From NCBI GenBank assembly GCA_045629285.1, contig JAZQQY010000041.1:124001-188000 (forward strand): a DNA stretch of 64,000 bases, given 5' to 3'. Under the pieces are notes generated by a model that saw nothing but the letters and a program-made list of their open reading frames with translations, was not told the origin of the DNA and ran no database searches. A program made the translations under genes and the position numbers. Shown here one piece after another: positions 17,610 through 24,932 of this stretch (position 1 is the first letter of the stretch; each line of letters opens with the position of its first letter). The stretch is from UBA1723 sp045629285 (GTDB lineage Bacteria; Bacteroidota; Bacteroidia; Bacteroidales; Paludibacteraceae).

Positions 17610-18074
17610 ATGAAAGTATCAAAAAATACTATCGTATCTGTCGGATATCAACTCTATTGTGGAGATGATGGGGAGAAGGAAGAGTTGATGGAGCAGACAA
17701 AGAAGAATCAACCATATAAGTTCACTTGCGGCGCAGGCACAGAATTGGAAAAATTCGAGGAGAACCTGATGGGCAAATCCGTCGGCGACTCTTTCGACTT
17801 CTACATCGAATGTCAGGATGCCTACGGCGAGTACGACGACGACAAAGTAGTGACAGTACCAAAATCAACATTCCTTGTCGACGGTGAACTTGATGAAGAG
17901 GAGATCTTCGTCGACAACCTAATCACAATGACTATGGAAGACGGCCAGAAACGTGATGCCGTCATCATCGACATGACTGAAGACGAGGTGACACTTGACT
18001 TCAACCACCTGCTTGCAGGAGAACGTCTACATTTTGTAGGTACAATCGTAGATGTCCGTAAATCAACTAAATAA
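17610..18074 (+). CDS. SlyD-like FKBP-type peptidyl-prolyl isomerase (short form)
   Basis: The 154-residue protein has a SlyD arrangement: FKBP half (VSVGYQLY, YKFTCGAGTELEKFEENLMG, VGDSFDF, AYGEYDDD), inserted-flap region (VPKSTF to TMEDGQKR), then the FKBP closing segment LDFNHLLAGERLHFVGTI. SlyD proteins are cytoplasmic prolyl isomerases and chaperones. The tail stops right after the domain (VRKSTK) with no metal-binding extension. A paralogue with a long Cys/Gly tail follows after 17 bases. A division of labour, with one copy for folding and the other for metal, is inferred. Confidence 0.88.
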   Translation: MKVSKNTIVSVGYQLYCGDDGEKEELMEQTKKNQPYKFTCGAGTELEKFEENLMGKSVGDSFDFYIECQDAYGEYDDDKVVTVPKSTFLVDGELDEEEIFVDNLITMTMEDGQKRDAVIIDMTEDEVTLDFNHLLAGERLHFVGTIVDVRKSTK

Positions 18075-18091
18075 CGATAAATTAAAGAATT

Positions 18092-18718
18092 ATGGCAATT
18101 AACAAAGACAATATTTTCGTTCAACTAAAATACAAACTATACGTTGGCAACGACGGTGAAGAGGTAATGCTTGAAGAGACACCGGACGATCAGCTTTTCA
18201 GATTCACAACTGGTCTTGGAATGGTGCTTCCAAAGTTTGAGGAGTCATTGTTCGGCAAGGTTCAGGGTGATTCCTTCGACTTCTACATCAACACTGAGGA
18301 TGCTTACGGCGACTATGTCGAAGATCTTTGCGTAGAGCTTGAAAAGTCTATCTTCAAAGGAGAGGACGGCAAGATCAACGAGGAGATCCTAGTGCCAGGA
18401 AACATTCTTCCAATGATGAGCGCTGAGGGCCACAGAATGAACGGAAAGATTGTCGACGTTACTGATACAGTAGTGAAGATGGATTTCAACCATCCTCTTG
18501 CCGGCGAGCGTCTTCACTTCGTAGGTGAGGTTGTAGAGGAGCGTCCAGCCACTGAGTTCGAGATCGAGCTAGTGAAGGGTCACCACGGTTGCGGCGGTGG
18601 CGGTTGCAGTGGCGGTTGCGGCGGATGCGGTGGCGGTTGCCACAGCGGAGAAGGTGAAGGCGGTTGCAACTGCGACGGCGGATGCCAAGGTGACGGTGGA
18701 TGCGGATGTGGAAAATAA
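18092..18718 (+). CDS. slyD: SlyD-like FKBP-type isomerase with Cys/Gly-rich metal-binding tail
   Basis: The 208-residue protein repeats the domain order of the gene before it (QLKYKLYVGNDGEEV, GLGMVLPKFEESLFG, GDSFDFYINTEDAYG, MDFNHPLAGERLHFVGEV) and is clearly its paralogue. From about residue 164 it has a ~45-residue tail made almost only of Gly, Cys, His and acidic residues; I count 10 Cys and 3 His. E. coli SlyD has a similar His/Cys/Asp-rich tail that binds Ni2+ and other metals and feeds hydrogenase assembly. Here the tail is Cys-dominated, which favours soft metals, zinc or nickel. No hydrogenase or urease gene is in view. The repetitive, GC-rich codons explain long antisense frames here. 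Confidence 0.9.
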   Translation: MAINKDNIFVQLKYKLYVGNDGEEVMLEETPDDQLFRFTTGLGMVLPKFEESLFGKVQGDSFDFYINTEDAYGDYVEDLCVELEKSIFKGEDGKINEEILVPGNILPMMSAEGHRMNGKIVDVTDTVVKMDFNHPLAGERLHFVGEVVEERPATEFEIELVKGHHGCGGGGCSGGCGGCGGGCHSGEGEGGCNCDGGCQGDGGCGCGK

Positions 18719-18738
18719 GACATTCTAAAATCAAGTAA

Positions 18739-19812
18739 ATGAATACAATAGGAGAAATATTCCGTCTTACCACTTACGGTGAGAGCCACGGTGCCGCTGT
18801 CGGCGGCATTTTGGATGGTTTTCCTGCCGGAGTGGCAATCGATGTCGATTTCATACAGGCTGAGTTGAACCGTCGTCGTCCCGGACAGAGCGCCATCACG
18901 ACTGCACGTGCTGAAGGTGATAGAGTAGAGATTCTTTCAGGTGTCTACGAAGGAGTGTCGACTGGAACACCTATCGCTTTCGAAGTACGTAATGAAAACC
19001 AGCATTCGTCAGACTATGAGGAGATGAAGAACCTTTATCGTCCTTCACATGCCGACTATACATACCAGACTAAATACGGTATCCGCGACCATCGTGGAGG
19101 CGGTAGATCTTCAGCTCGTGAGACTATATCTCGCGTGGTGGGTGGTGCTTTTGCCAAACTTGCATTGAAGCATTTCGGCATTCAGATTTATGCATACACA
19201 TCACAGGCTGGCGACATCAAACTTGATTCAGACTACACTAAATACGATCTTAGCCAGATTGAGAGCAATATCGTACGTTGTCCAGATGCTGCAAAGGCAG
19301 AGCAGATGATCGAACTGATCAAGCAGGTTAAGTCTGAAGGCGACACAATCGGAGGAGTTATCACATGTGTCATCAAGGGAGTGCCTGTCGGTTTGGGCGA
19401 TCCTGCATTCGGCAAACTTCACGCTCGTCTTGGAGCAGCCATCTTGAGCATCAACGCATGCAAAGGTTTCGAGTACGGAATGGGCTTCGAAGGTGTAGGC
19501 GGAAGAGGTTCACAGATGAACGACAGATTTGCTAATGTCGACGGAAATATCCGCACAACAACTAACCACTCAGGTGGTATCCAGGGCGGTATTTCCAACG
19601 GTGAGGATATCTATTTCAGAGCAGCATTCAAGCCAATCCCTACATTGCTATTCGAGCAGCAGACAGTAAACAAAGCTGGTGAGGATGCCATCATCAAGGC
19701 AAGAGGCCGACACGATCCTTGCGTATTGCCACGTGCAGTGCCTATCGTCGAGGCTATGTCGGCAATGGTCATTTTGGATGCAATGCTGGCTAACAGAAGT
19801 GCAAAACTATAA
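18739..19812 (+). CDS. aroC: Chorismate synthase
   Basis: The 357-residue protein is a full-length chorismate synthase from the start MNTIGEIFRLTTYGESHGAA to the C-terminal RHDPCVLPRAVPIVEAM. Diagnostic blocks are GESHG, NRRRPGQS, SHADYTYQTKYG, the FMN/substrate loop GGGRSSARET, and NHSGGIQGGISNG. It converts 5-enolpyruvylshikimate-3-phosphate to chorismate in the cytoplasm, needing reduced FMN. It lies 20 bases after the SlyD gene and 15 before a sugar kinase, so the block from 17610 to 20784 may be one transcript. No other shikimate gene is here. Confidence 0.97.
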   Translation: MNTIGEIFRLTTYGESHGAAVGGILDGFPAGVAIDVDFIQAELNRRRPGQSAITTARAEGDRVEILSGVYEGVSTGTPIAFEVRNENQHSSDYEEMKNLYRPSHADYTYQTKYGIRDHRGGGRSSARETISRVVGGAFAKLALKHFGIQIYAYTSQAGDIKLDSDYTKYDLSQIESNIVRCPDAAKAEQMIELIKQVKSEGDTIGGVITCVIKGVPVGLGDPAFGKLHARLGAAILSINACKGFEYGMGFEGVGGRGSQMNDRFANVDGNIRTTTNHSGGIQGGISNGEDIYFRAAFKPIPTLLFEQQTVNKAGEDAIIKARGRHDPCVLPRAVPIVEAMSAMVILDAMLANRSAKL

Positions 19813-19827
19813 TTAAAACGAACTGAT

Positions 19828-20784
19828 ATGAGGAAAGTTATTGGCATAGGCGAAACAATTCTAGACATCATCTTCAAGGACGAACAGCCTACTGCTGCAA
19901 AACCAGGTGGATCGACATTCAACTCGATGATCACACTTGGAAGACTTGGTGTCAACACTGAGTTTATTAGCGAAGTCGGACGCGACCGTCTTGGCAAGAA
20001 GATCAAGGATTTCTTGGCTGAAAACAACGTATCGGCTGAGAACGTATACGACTACGACGGTGGAAAGACAGCATTGTCGCTTGCGTTTCTTGATGAAAAC
20101 ATGAACGCTGACTATCTGTTCTACAAGAACGACACAGCACAACGTCTTGACTATGTAATGCCGAAGATTGAGGAGAACGATATCATCGTAATCGGTTCAT
20201 TTTTCTCGATCAACGACGCTCTAAGAGATAATCTTACATACTTACTTGATGAGGCCAAAAGAAAAAAAGCCATCATCTATTATGACGTTAATTTCCGTAA
20301 GAATCGCAAGAGTCAGGTTCGCTTCCTGATGCCAAACATCCTCGACAATTTTGATTATGCAAATGTCATCAAGGGTAGTGATGAGGATTTCGACAACATC
20401 TTCTCAGAAAACGACCCTGATTTGACATACAAAGAACATATCGAATTCTATAGCAAGAACTTCATCTACACACAAGGACCAAACGGTGTGACTGTGTATG
20501 GAAAAGGATTCAAGAAGCACTACGATGCAAAGAAGATCGAGGTCGTGAGCACAGTGGGTGCCGGCGACAATTTCAATGCAGGAGTGGTGTACGGAATGCT
20601 TGCTGCTGGAGTCACTTACGATGAGTTGAAAAACGGAATCTCAGAAGATAAGTGGGATAAGGTGATCAAATGTGCTATCGATTTCTCATCGCTTGTCTGC
20701 ACAACACTTGACAACTACGCTCCAAAAGAATTCTGCGAGGAGTACAGCAAACAATTCCAAATTCCAGAAGACGAAGAAAAGTAG
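19828..20784 (+). CDS. PfkB-family carbohydrate kinase (fructokinase-like)
   Basis: The 318-residue protein starts with the PfkB N-terminal strand (VIGIGETILDIIF), has the substrate motif PGGSTFNSMITLGRLG and ends with the ATP/anion-hole signature VSTVGAGDNFNAGVVYG, whose Asp is the catalytic base. Length and domain order are normal. In Bacteroidetes such genes are often called fructokinase, but the sugar cannot be fixed from sequence. The stop codon TAG is part of a dispersed palindrome (20781-20808), so that element probably supplied the end of the gene. Confidence 0.88.
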   Translation: MRKVIGIGETILDIIFKDEQPTAAKPGGSTFNSMITLGRLGVNTEFISEVGRDRLGKKIKDFLAENNVSAENVYDYDGGKTALSLAFLDENMNADYLFYKNDTAQRLDYVMPKIEENDIIVIGSFFSINDALRDNLTYLLDEAKRKKAIIYYDVNFRKNRKSQVRFLMPNILDNFDYANVIKGSDEDFDNIFSENDPDLTYKEHIEFYSKNFIYTQGPNGVTVYGKGFKKHYDAKKIEVVSTVGAGDNFNAGVVYGMLAAGVTYDELKNGISEDKWDKVIKCAIDFSSLVCTTLDNYAPKEFCEEYSKQFQIPEDEEK

Positions 20785-20808
20785 AGACGTCGCGTCAACG
20801 CGCCTCAC
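20781..20808. repeat. GTAGAGACG palindrome, decayed, overlapping the kinase stop codon
   Basis: GTAGAGACGTCGCG followed by TCAACGCGCCTCAC. The left half keeps the family ends; the right half has lost the CGTCTCTAC end. The TAG stop at 20782-20784 lies inside it. Confidence 0.6.
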
Positions 20809-20831
20809 TGTTACGATGACAGAAAGATCAC

Positions 20832-20862
20832 AAAGGGGATGCAATGATTTGCATCTCCTTTA
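20832..20862 (+). terminator. Terminator after the PfkB kinase
   Basis: AAAGGGGATGCAA pairs with TTGCATCTCCTTT (one G-T pair) around a short TGA-type loop, then T-rich sequence. The stem could work in both directions. Confidence 0.65.
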
Positions 20863-20867
20863 TTCAT

Positions 20868-20902
20868 AAAAAAACCGAAATAGTTGGAGTTCTATCTCGG
20901 CT
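20868..20902 (-). terminator. Terminator of the tra operon
   Basis: Read on the minus strand, CCGAGATAG and CTATTTCGG pair around an 8-base loop, then a run of seven T. It lies 33 bases past the traM-like stop. Confidence 0.8.
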
Positions 20903-20934
20903 TAACAGTGTTTGTTATACTAAATATCTGGTTA

Positions 20935-22107
20935 TCATTCTTTCCTCTTTACTATCAACTTATAATTCGCTGGAAGCGTCACCTTCGTTTCCTTTATCTT
21001 TCCACTCGCCACATTCTTTATTGCTGATGTAGTCGACGTAACCATTCCTGAAATTATCCTCTGCGCTGGAGTCACACCCAGACTTGCTCCGCTTACCGTT
21101 CCACTCGTCGTCTGCTTACCTGCTTCATTGACCACATTATCCGGAACATACAGACCTTCGAATCCGTCAAGATCGTAGATTTCAGCATTAAACGGATAGA
21201 TACTGCCATTGTATGTAATACTTTCCGTCTTCAAATGCATTCTGTTTGCAGAGAAACTTGCCTTTGCGTACAATGCAGTATTTTTTGGTATACTTACTCC
21301 GTTAACCGTGACACTTTCCAAAAGCCTCAACTTAACCTGACTAGCGGTTGTGACATTCTTCTGTTCACCATACACCACAGCTTTGATAGCATTGCTTGCA
21401 CCTGTATTGCTGGATGCACCCATCTGATGGAAACCTTTGTTTTTGCCCGTATTCGAGGCTTTTACAGGCATTGTCTCCACCGTGTTGGCCTGCATTACAT
21501 CAGCAGCTGTTTCCGGCTCTTCCTGTTCACTTATGTCTATACCTGTAGCTGCCGCAATACGCTTATGTTTCTCTCTCATTTGAGCCTTCTTCTCACGTTC
21601 AATCCTTTCCGAAACACTCTCAGACGAAGCTGTCGTTCTTTGAACGGTTGCAGCATTTGCTTGGAATGAATTACTATGAGTAATATTTACTCTCTGCTCT
21701 TCAGTCGACTGATCACCCAAACGGTTTTTTCCGATATTGTTCAGAGCTTCTCTCTGCTGCTCTTCAGTCATAGCGACATTTTCTGTTGCAGTCTGCTGCT
21801 CCTCCACCTCTTCGTCGCTTGGTCGGAATCCTTCAAAAAAGGAGAGCGAATTGAACTCTCTTTGAGCCTGAGCCTCAGCTTCCTTTCTTTTCATACTGTT
21901 CTGATACTCCTCAAGCTGCTCGAGTTTAGTTTTGGCCACAGACATGCCTTCATCCTCGATCGGATCGGGTATGACATTGATATCAGGCTCTGGTTTTAAT
22001 GCCTCCATATCAGCCTCCTCACCACCACCTAACATCCAGAACATTACACATCCACCAACGAACAGAAATAGACAAAACAGATGTGTTGCAAGTATCTTAT
22101 TGTTCAT
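20935..22107 (-). CDS. traM: TraM-like (VirB10-type) conjugative transposon protein
   Basis: The 390-residue protein has one N-terminal membrane helix (ILATHLFCLFLFVGGCVMFWML), a long charged Gln/Glu-rich and partly coiled middle region with low complexity, and a conserved C-terminal domain from about residue 250 (VKLRLLESVTVNGVSIPKNT, LYAKASFSANRMHLKTESI, YPFNAEIYDLDGFEGLYVPD). This layout is that of Bacteroides conjugative-transposon TraM, a VirB10-like protein spanning from the inner membrane to the outer-membrane pore. It is the last gene of the leftward operon, overlaps the previous gene by 4 bases and is followed by a terminator. In CTnDOT-type elements traN, traO, traP and traQ come next; here they are absent. 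Confidence 0.87.
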   Translation of the reverse strand: MNNKILATHLFCLFLFVGGCVMFWMLGGGEEADMEALKPEPDINVIPDPIEDEGMSVAKTKLEQLEEYQNSMKRKEAEAQAQREFNSLSFFEGFRPSDEEVEEQQTATENVAMTEEQQREALNNIGKNRLGDQSTEEQRVNITHSNSFQANAATVQRTTASSESVSERIEREKKAQMREKHKRIAAATGIDISEQEEPETAADVMQANTVETMPVKASNTGKNKGFHQMGASSNTGASNAIKAVVYGEQKNVTTASQVKLRLLESVTVNGVSIPKNTALYAKASFSANRMHLKTESITYNGSIYPFNAEIYDLDGFEGLYVPDNVVNEAGKQTTSGTVSGASLGVTPAQRIISGMVTSTTSAIKNVASGKIKETKVTLPANYKLIVKRKE

Positions 22108-22457
22108 CTCTTCTGACTTGAATCTGTTTTTGCACTCTCAGCCTTGTTCAAACTGTCGATAAGTCGGAACGCTTCCGATGCCTTCTCTCTTGATGCACCA
22201 GTCCCTTTACTCAACTCCGCATCAACCTCGTCACTAAGCCTCATCAGCTCCTTCTTTGCTTCGTCGACATCCTTCTGGACATCTGTTTTCTCTTCCTTAG
22301 ACAAGGAACATCTGCCTATGAAAGTGAAGAAAATCAACAGCAGAAAAAGTACGAGGCATATCTTGATAGCCATACCTTTTCTATTCTCTACCGGCACGTT
22401 GTTAAGATAGTTTTCAAGATCAGACATTTTGTCGAATATATATCCTAGAATTCTCAT
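22104..22457 (-). CDS. Small membrane protein in the TraL position
   Basis: The 117-residue protein has one membrane helix (about 28-48, MAIKICLVLFLLLIFFTFIG) and a charged helical tail. The ATG overlaps the TraK-like stop in an ATGA arrangement, and its end overlaps the traM start by 4 bases, so translation is probably coupled on both sides; this supports the start at 22457 over the internal Met at 22427. Position between TraK and TraM equals TraL of Bacteroides elements, but the sequence itself is not distinctive, so the name is positional. Probable role: accessory inner-membrane part of the channel. Confidence 0.65.
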   Translation of the reverse strand: MRILGYIFDKMSDLENYLNNVPVENRKGMAIKICLVLFLLLIFFTFIGRCSLSKEEKTDVQKDVDEAKKELMRLSDEVDAELSKGTGASREKASEAFRLIDSLNKAESAKTDSSQKR

Positions 22458-23074
22458 CTTCTTACCTTCTGAATTGACTGAAACTCATTGATTTTCCACT
22501 TACCCAAAACAAATCCGTGCGGATTGGTCTCAGTTCTCGGACAGTTGATCAACAGCTGCGACGTCACGATTGAGAAATACTCGATATCGTTGTTTCTCAT
22601 GAACGTCGTCTTGCCATAATAAGTCGCCTCGTATGGATAGACATCCGTATTGACCTTGATACTGTCTGTGAATATTTCACAAATGATTCCTCCCTGCACA
22701 ATATGGTCGTAATACTGCTTGCTTTTTCTCTCCTTGTAGTAGAACGACGGCGTGTCGTCCGACAACTGTAACGCCTGATTGATGTTTCTCTCAATGCTCT
22801 CCATATTGGGAGTAAGCGTGAAAAAGAGTTCATGAAATCTGGCGACATGAGCTTTAGCCTCAGCCGGACGTGCCTGGTTGATATCCTGAGCAAGTGCAAG
22901 AATCAAACTTTTACCGTTATCAAGCACATATATTTTTTGTCTTTGAGCCTCAGCAAACTGGTAGCTCTGCCATATCGAGAACACCGACACCAATACTGCT
23001 ATTGCAGTTATGCCTATCAAGTAGACTCTTGTAAGCTGATATGTCTTGTCTATATTGCGTAATTTATCAAGCAT
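22454..23074 (-). CDS. traK: TraK-like (VirB8-type) conjugative transposon protein
   Basis: The 206-residue protein has an N-terminal membrane helix (LTRVYLIGITAIAVLVSVFS) followed by the conserved TraK region (VLDNGKSLILALAQDINQARPAEAKAH, in two parts, then FHELFFTLTPNMESIERNIN and GFVLGKWKINEF). TraK of Bacteroides conjugative transposons is a VirB8-like inner-membrane assembly protein with a periplasmic domain. Length is normal (about 207). It lies 25 bases after the TraJ-like gene and overlaps the TraL-position gene by 4. Confidence 0.9.
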   Translation of the reverse strand: MLDKLRNIDKTYQLTRVYLIGITAIAVLVSVFSIWQSYQFAEAQRQKIYVLDNGKSLILALAQDINQARPAEAKAHVARFHELFFTLTPNMESIERNINQALQLSDDTPSFYYKERKSKQYYDHIVQGGIICEIFTDSIKVNTDVYPYEATYYGKTTFMRNNDIEYFSIVTSQLLINCPRTETNPHGFVLGKWKINEFQSIQKVRR

Positions 23075-23099
23075 AATTATTAACTCTTATTGCTAATTG

Positions 23100-24161
23100 T
23101 TATCCGTCTCCTTTGACTCCAGAATTACCGTCAGAGGATTCACTACTCTTTTTATTTTCTTTATATTGCTTATATATAGAACCTACAGCACCCATAAATC
23201 CACCTTGACCTGCTCCGTCCGAAACACTTTGTCCATGAGTGTATGCTGCCATCCCGAGAGCTCCAGCAAAAGCTTTACCAGATCCTTTTCCTAATAACAT
23301 TGCTCCATTTCCAGCAGCAGCAGCTATTCCTCTACCTCCTGTCGACTCTGCTCCAGATACAATATATCCGGCTATCGTAGGGACAGAGAAATATGCTAAC
23401 GCCGAAATTACAAGTATCACTACCAAAGTAAGTCCTTCAATACTTAGAACTCCACGTTTATCTTCTGTTAATTCAAGTTGCATATTTCCATGTATGATCA
23501 AAAATGTTTGGGATATATACATAATCAAATTACATATCGGGACATACAGCATTGTGCTTATATACTTTGTAAGCCAACTCTTGATATTTCCTGAAAAATA
23601 GGGTAGGAGACTGAATGCAAAAGCTACAGGACCTAATAGAGTAAGAACAACTCTCAACAAATGCGAATATGCATACATACAGATCTTAGCTATGATACAA
23701 AATAACTGTGCACAAGTAAGCATAATATCATACACAAATCTACGTCCTTCCATCTTTATCGTTTCCAAATCTGCACCTAAAATAGATATACTTTCATTCT
23801 GACTTGAAGTATTCTCATGTGCACATAAACTAGCAAGAACATTATCTATATCCTTCTGATTCAGATTCACCATTAACGCTGTTCCCTTACATAAAGGTTC
23901 ATAAATCAATCCGTTCAATGTTTCGGTCACAAGCGAAAAATTCATGATAAAGAAAAGGACTACAAACGGTTTCATCAAATCAATAATATACAGTTCCTTA
24001 CCTCTTGCCCATGAATTGAGAAAGATATTTCCTAAGTATGCCAAAGCAAAGATTCCAGACAATAACTTGCTATATATAGCTAAATCAGATTTAGCCAAAG
24101 TTGCATATATTGCCTTGAATCCATTCTCTATTACATTGATATCTAAGTCTGACAACATCAT
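23100..24161 (-). CDS. traJ: TraJ-like (VirB6-type) polytopic membrane protein
   Basis: The start is ATG 24161, preceded by AAGTAAGAGATGAT. The longer frame to 24212 would begin at TTG and overlap the TraI-like gene by 23 bases. The ~353-residue product has several membrane helices in the middle (LFIMNFSLVTETL region, VVLTLLGPVAFAFSLLPYFSG, NLIMYISQTFLII, LTLVVILVISALAYFSVPT), and GPVAFAFSLLP is typical of Bacteroides TraJ. VirB6-like proteins form the inner-membrane translocation path. The C-terminal ~90 residues are Gly/Ala/Ser-rich and look disordered. AT-rich compared with flanking chromosomal genes. Confidence 0.85.
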   Translation of the reverse strand: MMLSDLDINVIENGFKAIYATLAKSDLAIYSKLLSGIFALAYLGNIFLNSWARGKELYIIDLMKPFVVLFFIMNFSLVTETLNGLIYEPLCKGTALMVNLNQKDIDNVLASLCAHENTSSQNESISILGADLETIKMEGRRFVYDIMLTCAQLFCIIAKICMYAYSHLLRVVLTLLGPVAFAFSLLPYFSGNIKSWLTKYISTMLYVPICNLIMYISQTFLIIHGNMQLELTEDKRGVLSIEGLTLVVILVISALAYFSVPTIAGYIVSGAESTGGRGIAAAAGNGAMLLGKGSGKAFAGALGMAAYTHGQSVSDGAGQGGFMGAVGSIYKQYKENKKSSESSDGNSGVKGDG

Positions 24162-24189
24162 ATCATCTCTTACTTTTTTACTTCTTACT

Positions 24190-24927
24190 TCATTTATAGT
24201 ATGGCTTATCAATCGAAATCTTTTCTCCTCCAGGCAAATTCACCGTAACTTTTCTAGTGGACGCAGGATAGAGTTTTCCGTTCTTATATACGTTCTTTGA
24301 ACTTTTCATACAGAATGCTGCCGAACAAGCGTCATAGTTTGCTCTCTCTAGCTGGCTTTTGAAAACCACATCGTTGACACAGCACTGTGCTCTTAAAACC
24401 TGCTCTTTGATCCTTTGTCGACATCTGTAGAGATACTCATCATTAGCAATCTCATTCTCGGCATCCTCACCTTTGGATTCCTTAAGGTTTTCCTTATGCG
24501 TAGATATCTTCTTTATCATCTTAGTGATGACATAGCCACAATCCACCAACGTCGTTACACACATGTATTTGTTTTCATACGGAATATCATCCATCGATGT
24601 CACATTCTCTCTCAACTCTGTAACCTTTTTGAACGCATTTTCTCCGTACTCTATAACCTCTATGAACTCTACACTCGCTGCAATAATCTTGGCTAATTTC
24701 TCAAAATGCTCCTTCCTATCCTTGAACATCTGCAACTGCTGTGTGAACTGTTCCAACTGTTCAATTGCCACCAACTTCTGCTCCACAGCCTCAGCCATAC
24801 TCTCGGATTGCATCACAAGATTATTCACAAGATTTCCTGGGTCGTGAACTATGGATGCTTGAGCCATCAAATCCTCACAACCGATGAGCGTTATTATAAA
24901 TATCAATATTCTGATCAACAACTTCAT
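24190..24927 (-). CDS. TraI-like (VirB5-type, DUF4141-like) periplasmic protein
   Basis: The 245-residue protein has a signal peptide (MKLLIRILIFIITLIGCEDLMA), then VHDPGNLVNNLVMQSESMA and a long helical coiled region (QKLVAIEQLEQFTQQLQMF), as in VirB5/DUF4141 proteins that cap or nucleate the pilus. Four or more Cys residues in the second half may form disulfides. The position between the VirB4-like ATPase and TraJ equals TraI of Bacteroides conjugative transposons. It starts 5 bases after the ATPase gene ends. The TraI name is taken from order and general form. Confidence 0.75.
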   Translation of the reverse strand: MKLLIRILIFIITLIGCEDLMAQASIVHDPGNLVNNLVMQSESMAEAVEQKLVAIEQLEQFTQQLQMFKDRKEHFEKLAKIIAASVEFIEVIEYGENAFKKVTELRENVTSMDDIPYENKYMCVTTLVDCGYVITKMIKKISTHKENLKESKGEDAENEIANDEYLYRCRQRIKEQVLRAQCCVNDVVFKSQLERANYDACSAAFCMKSSKNVYKNGKLYPASTRKVTVNLPGGEKISIDKPYYK

Positions 24928-24932
24928 ACCTC

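Noticed and set aside
18486..18789. Pro/His-rich antisense frames opposite the SlyD tail
   Set aside because: They are the mirror of Gly/Cys codons in the repetitive tail. They overlap aroC and slyD and have no start signals.
24162..24212. Extended start of the TraJ-like gene
   Set aside because: It begins with TTG and overlaps the TraI-like gene by 23 bases. ATG 24161 has a purine-rich stretch before it.
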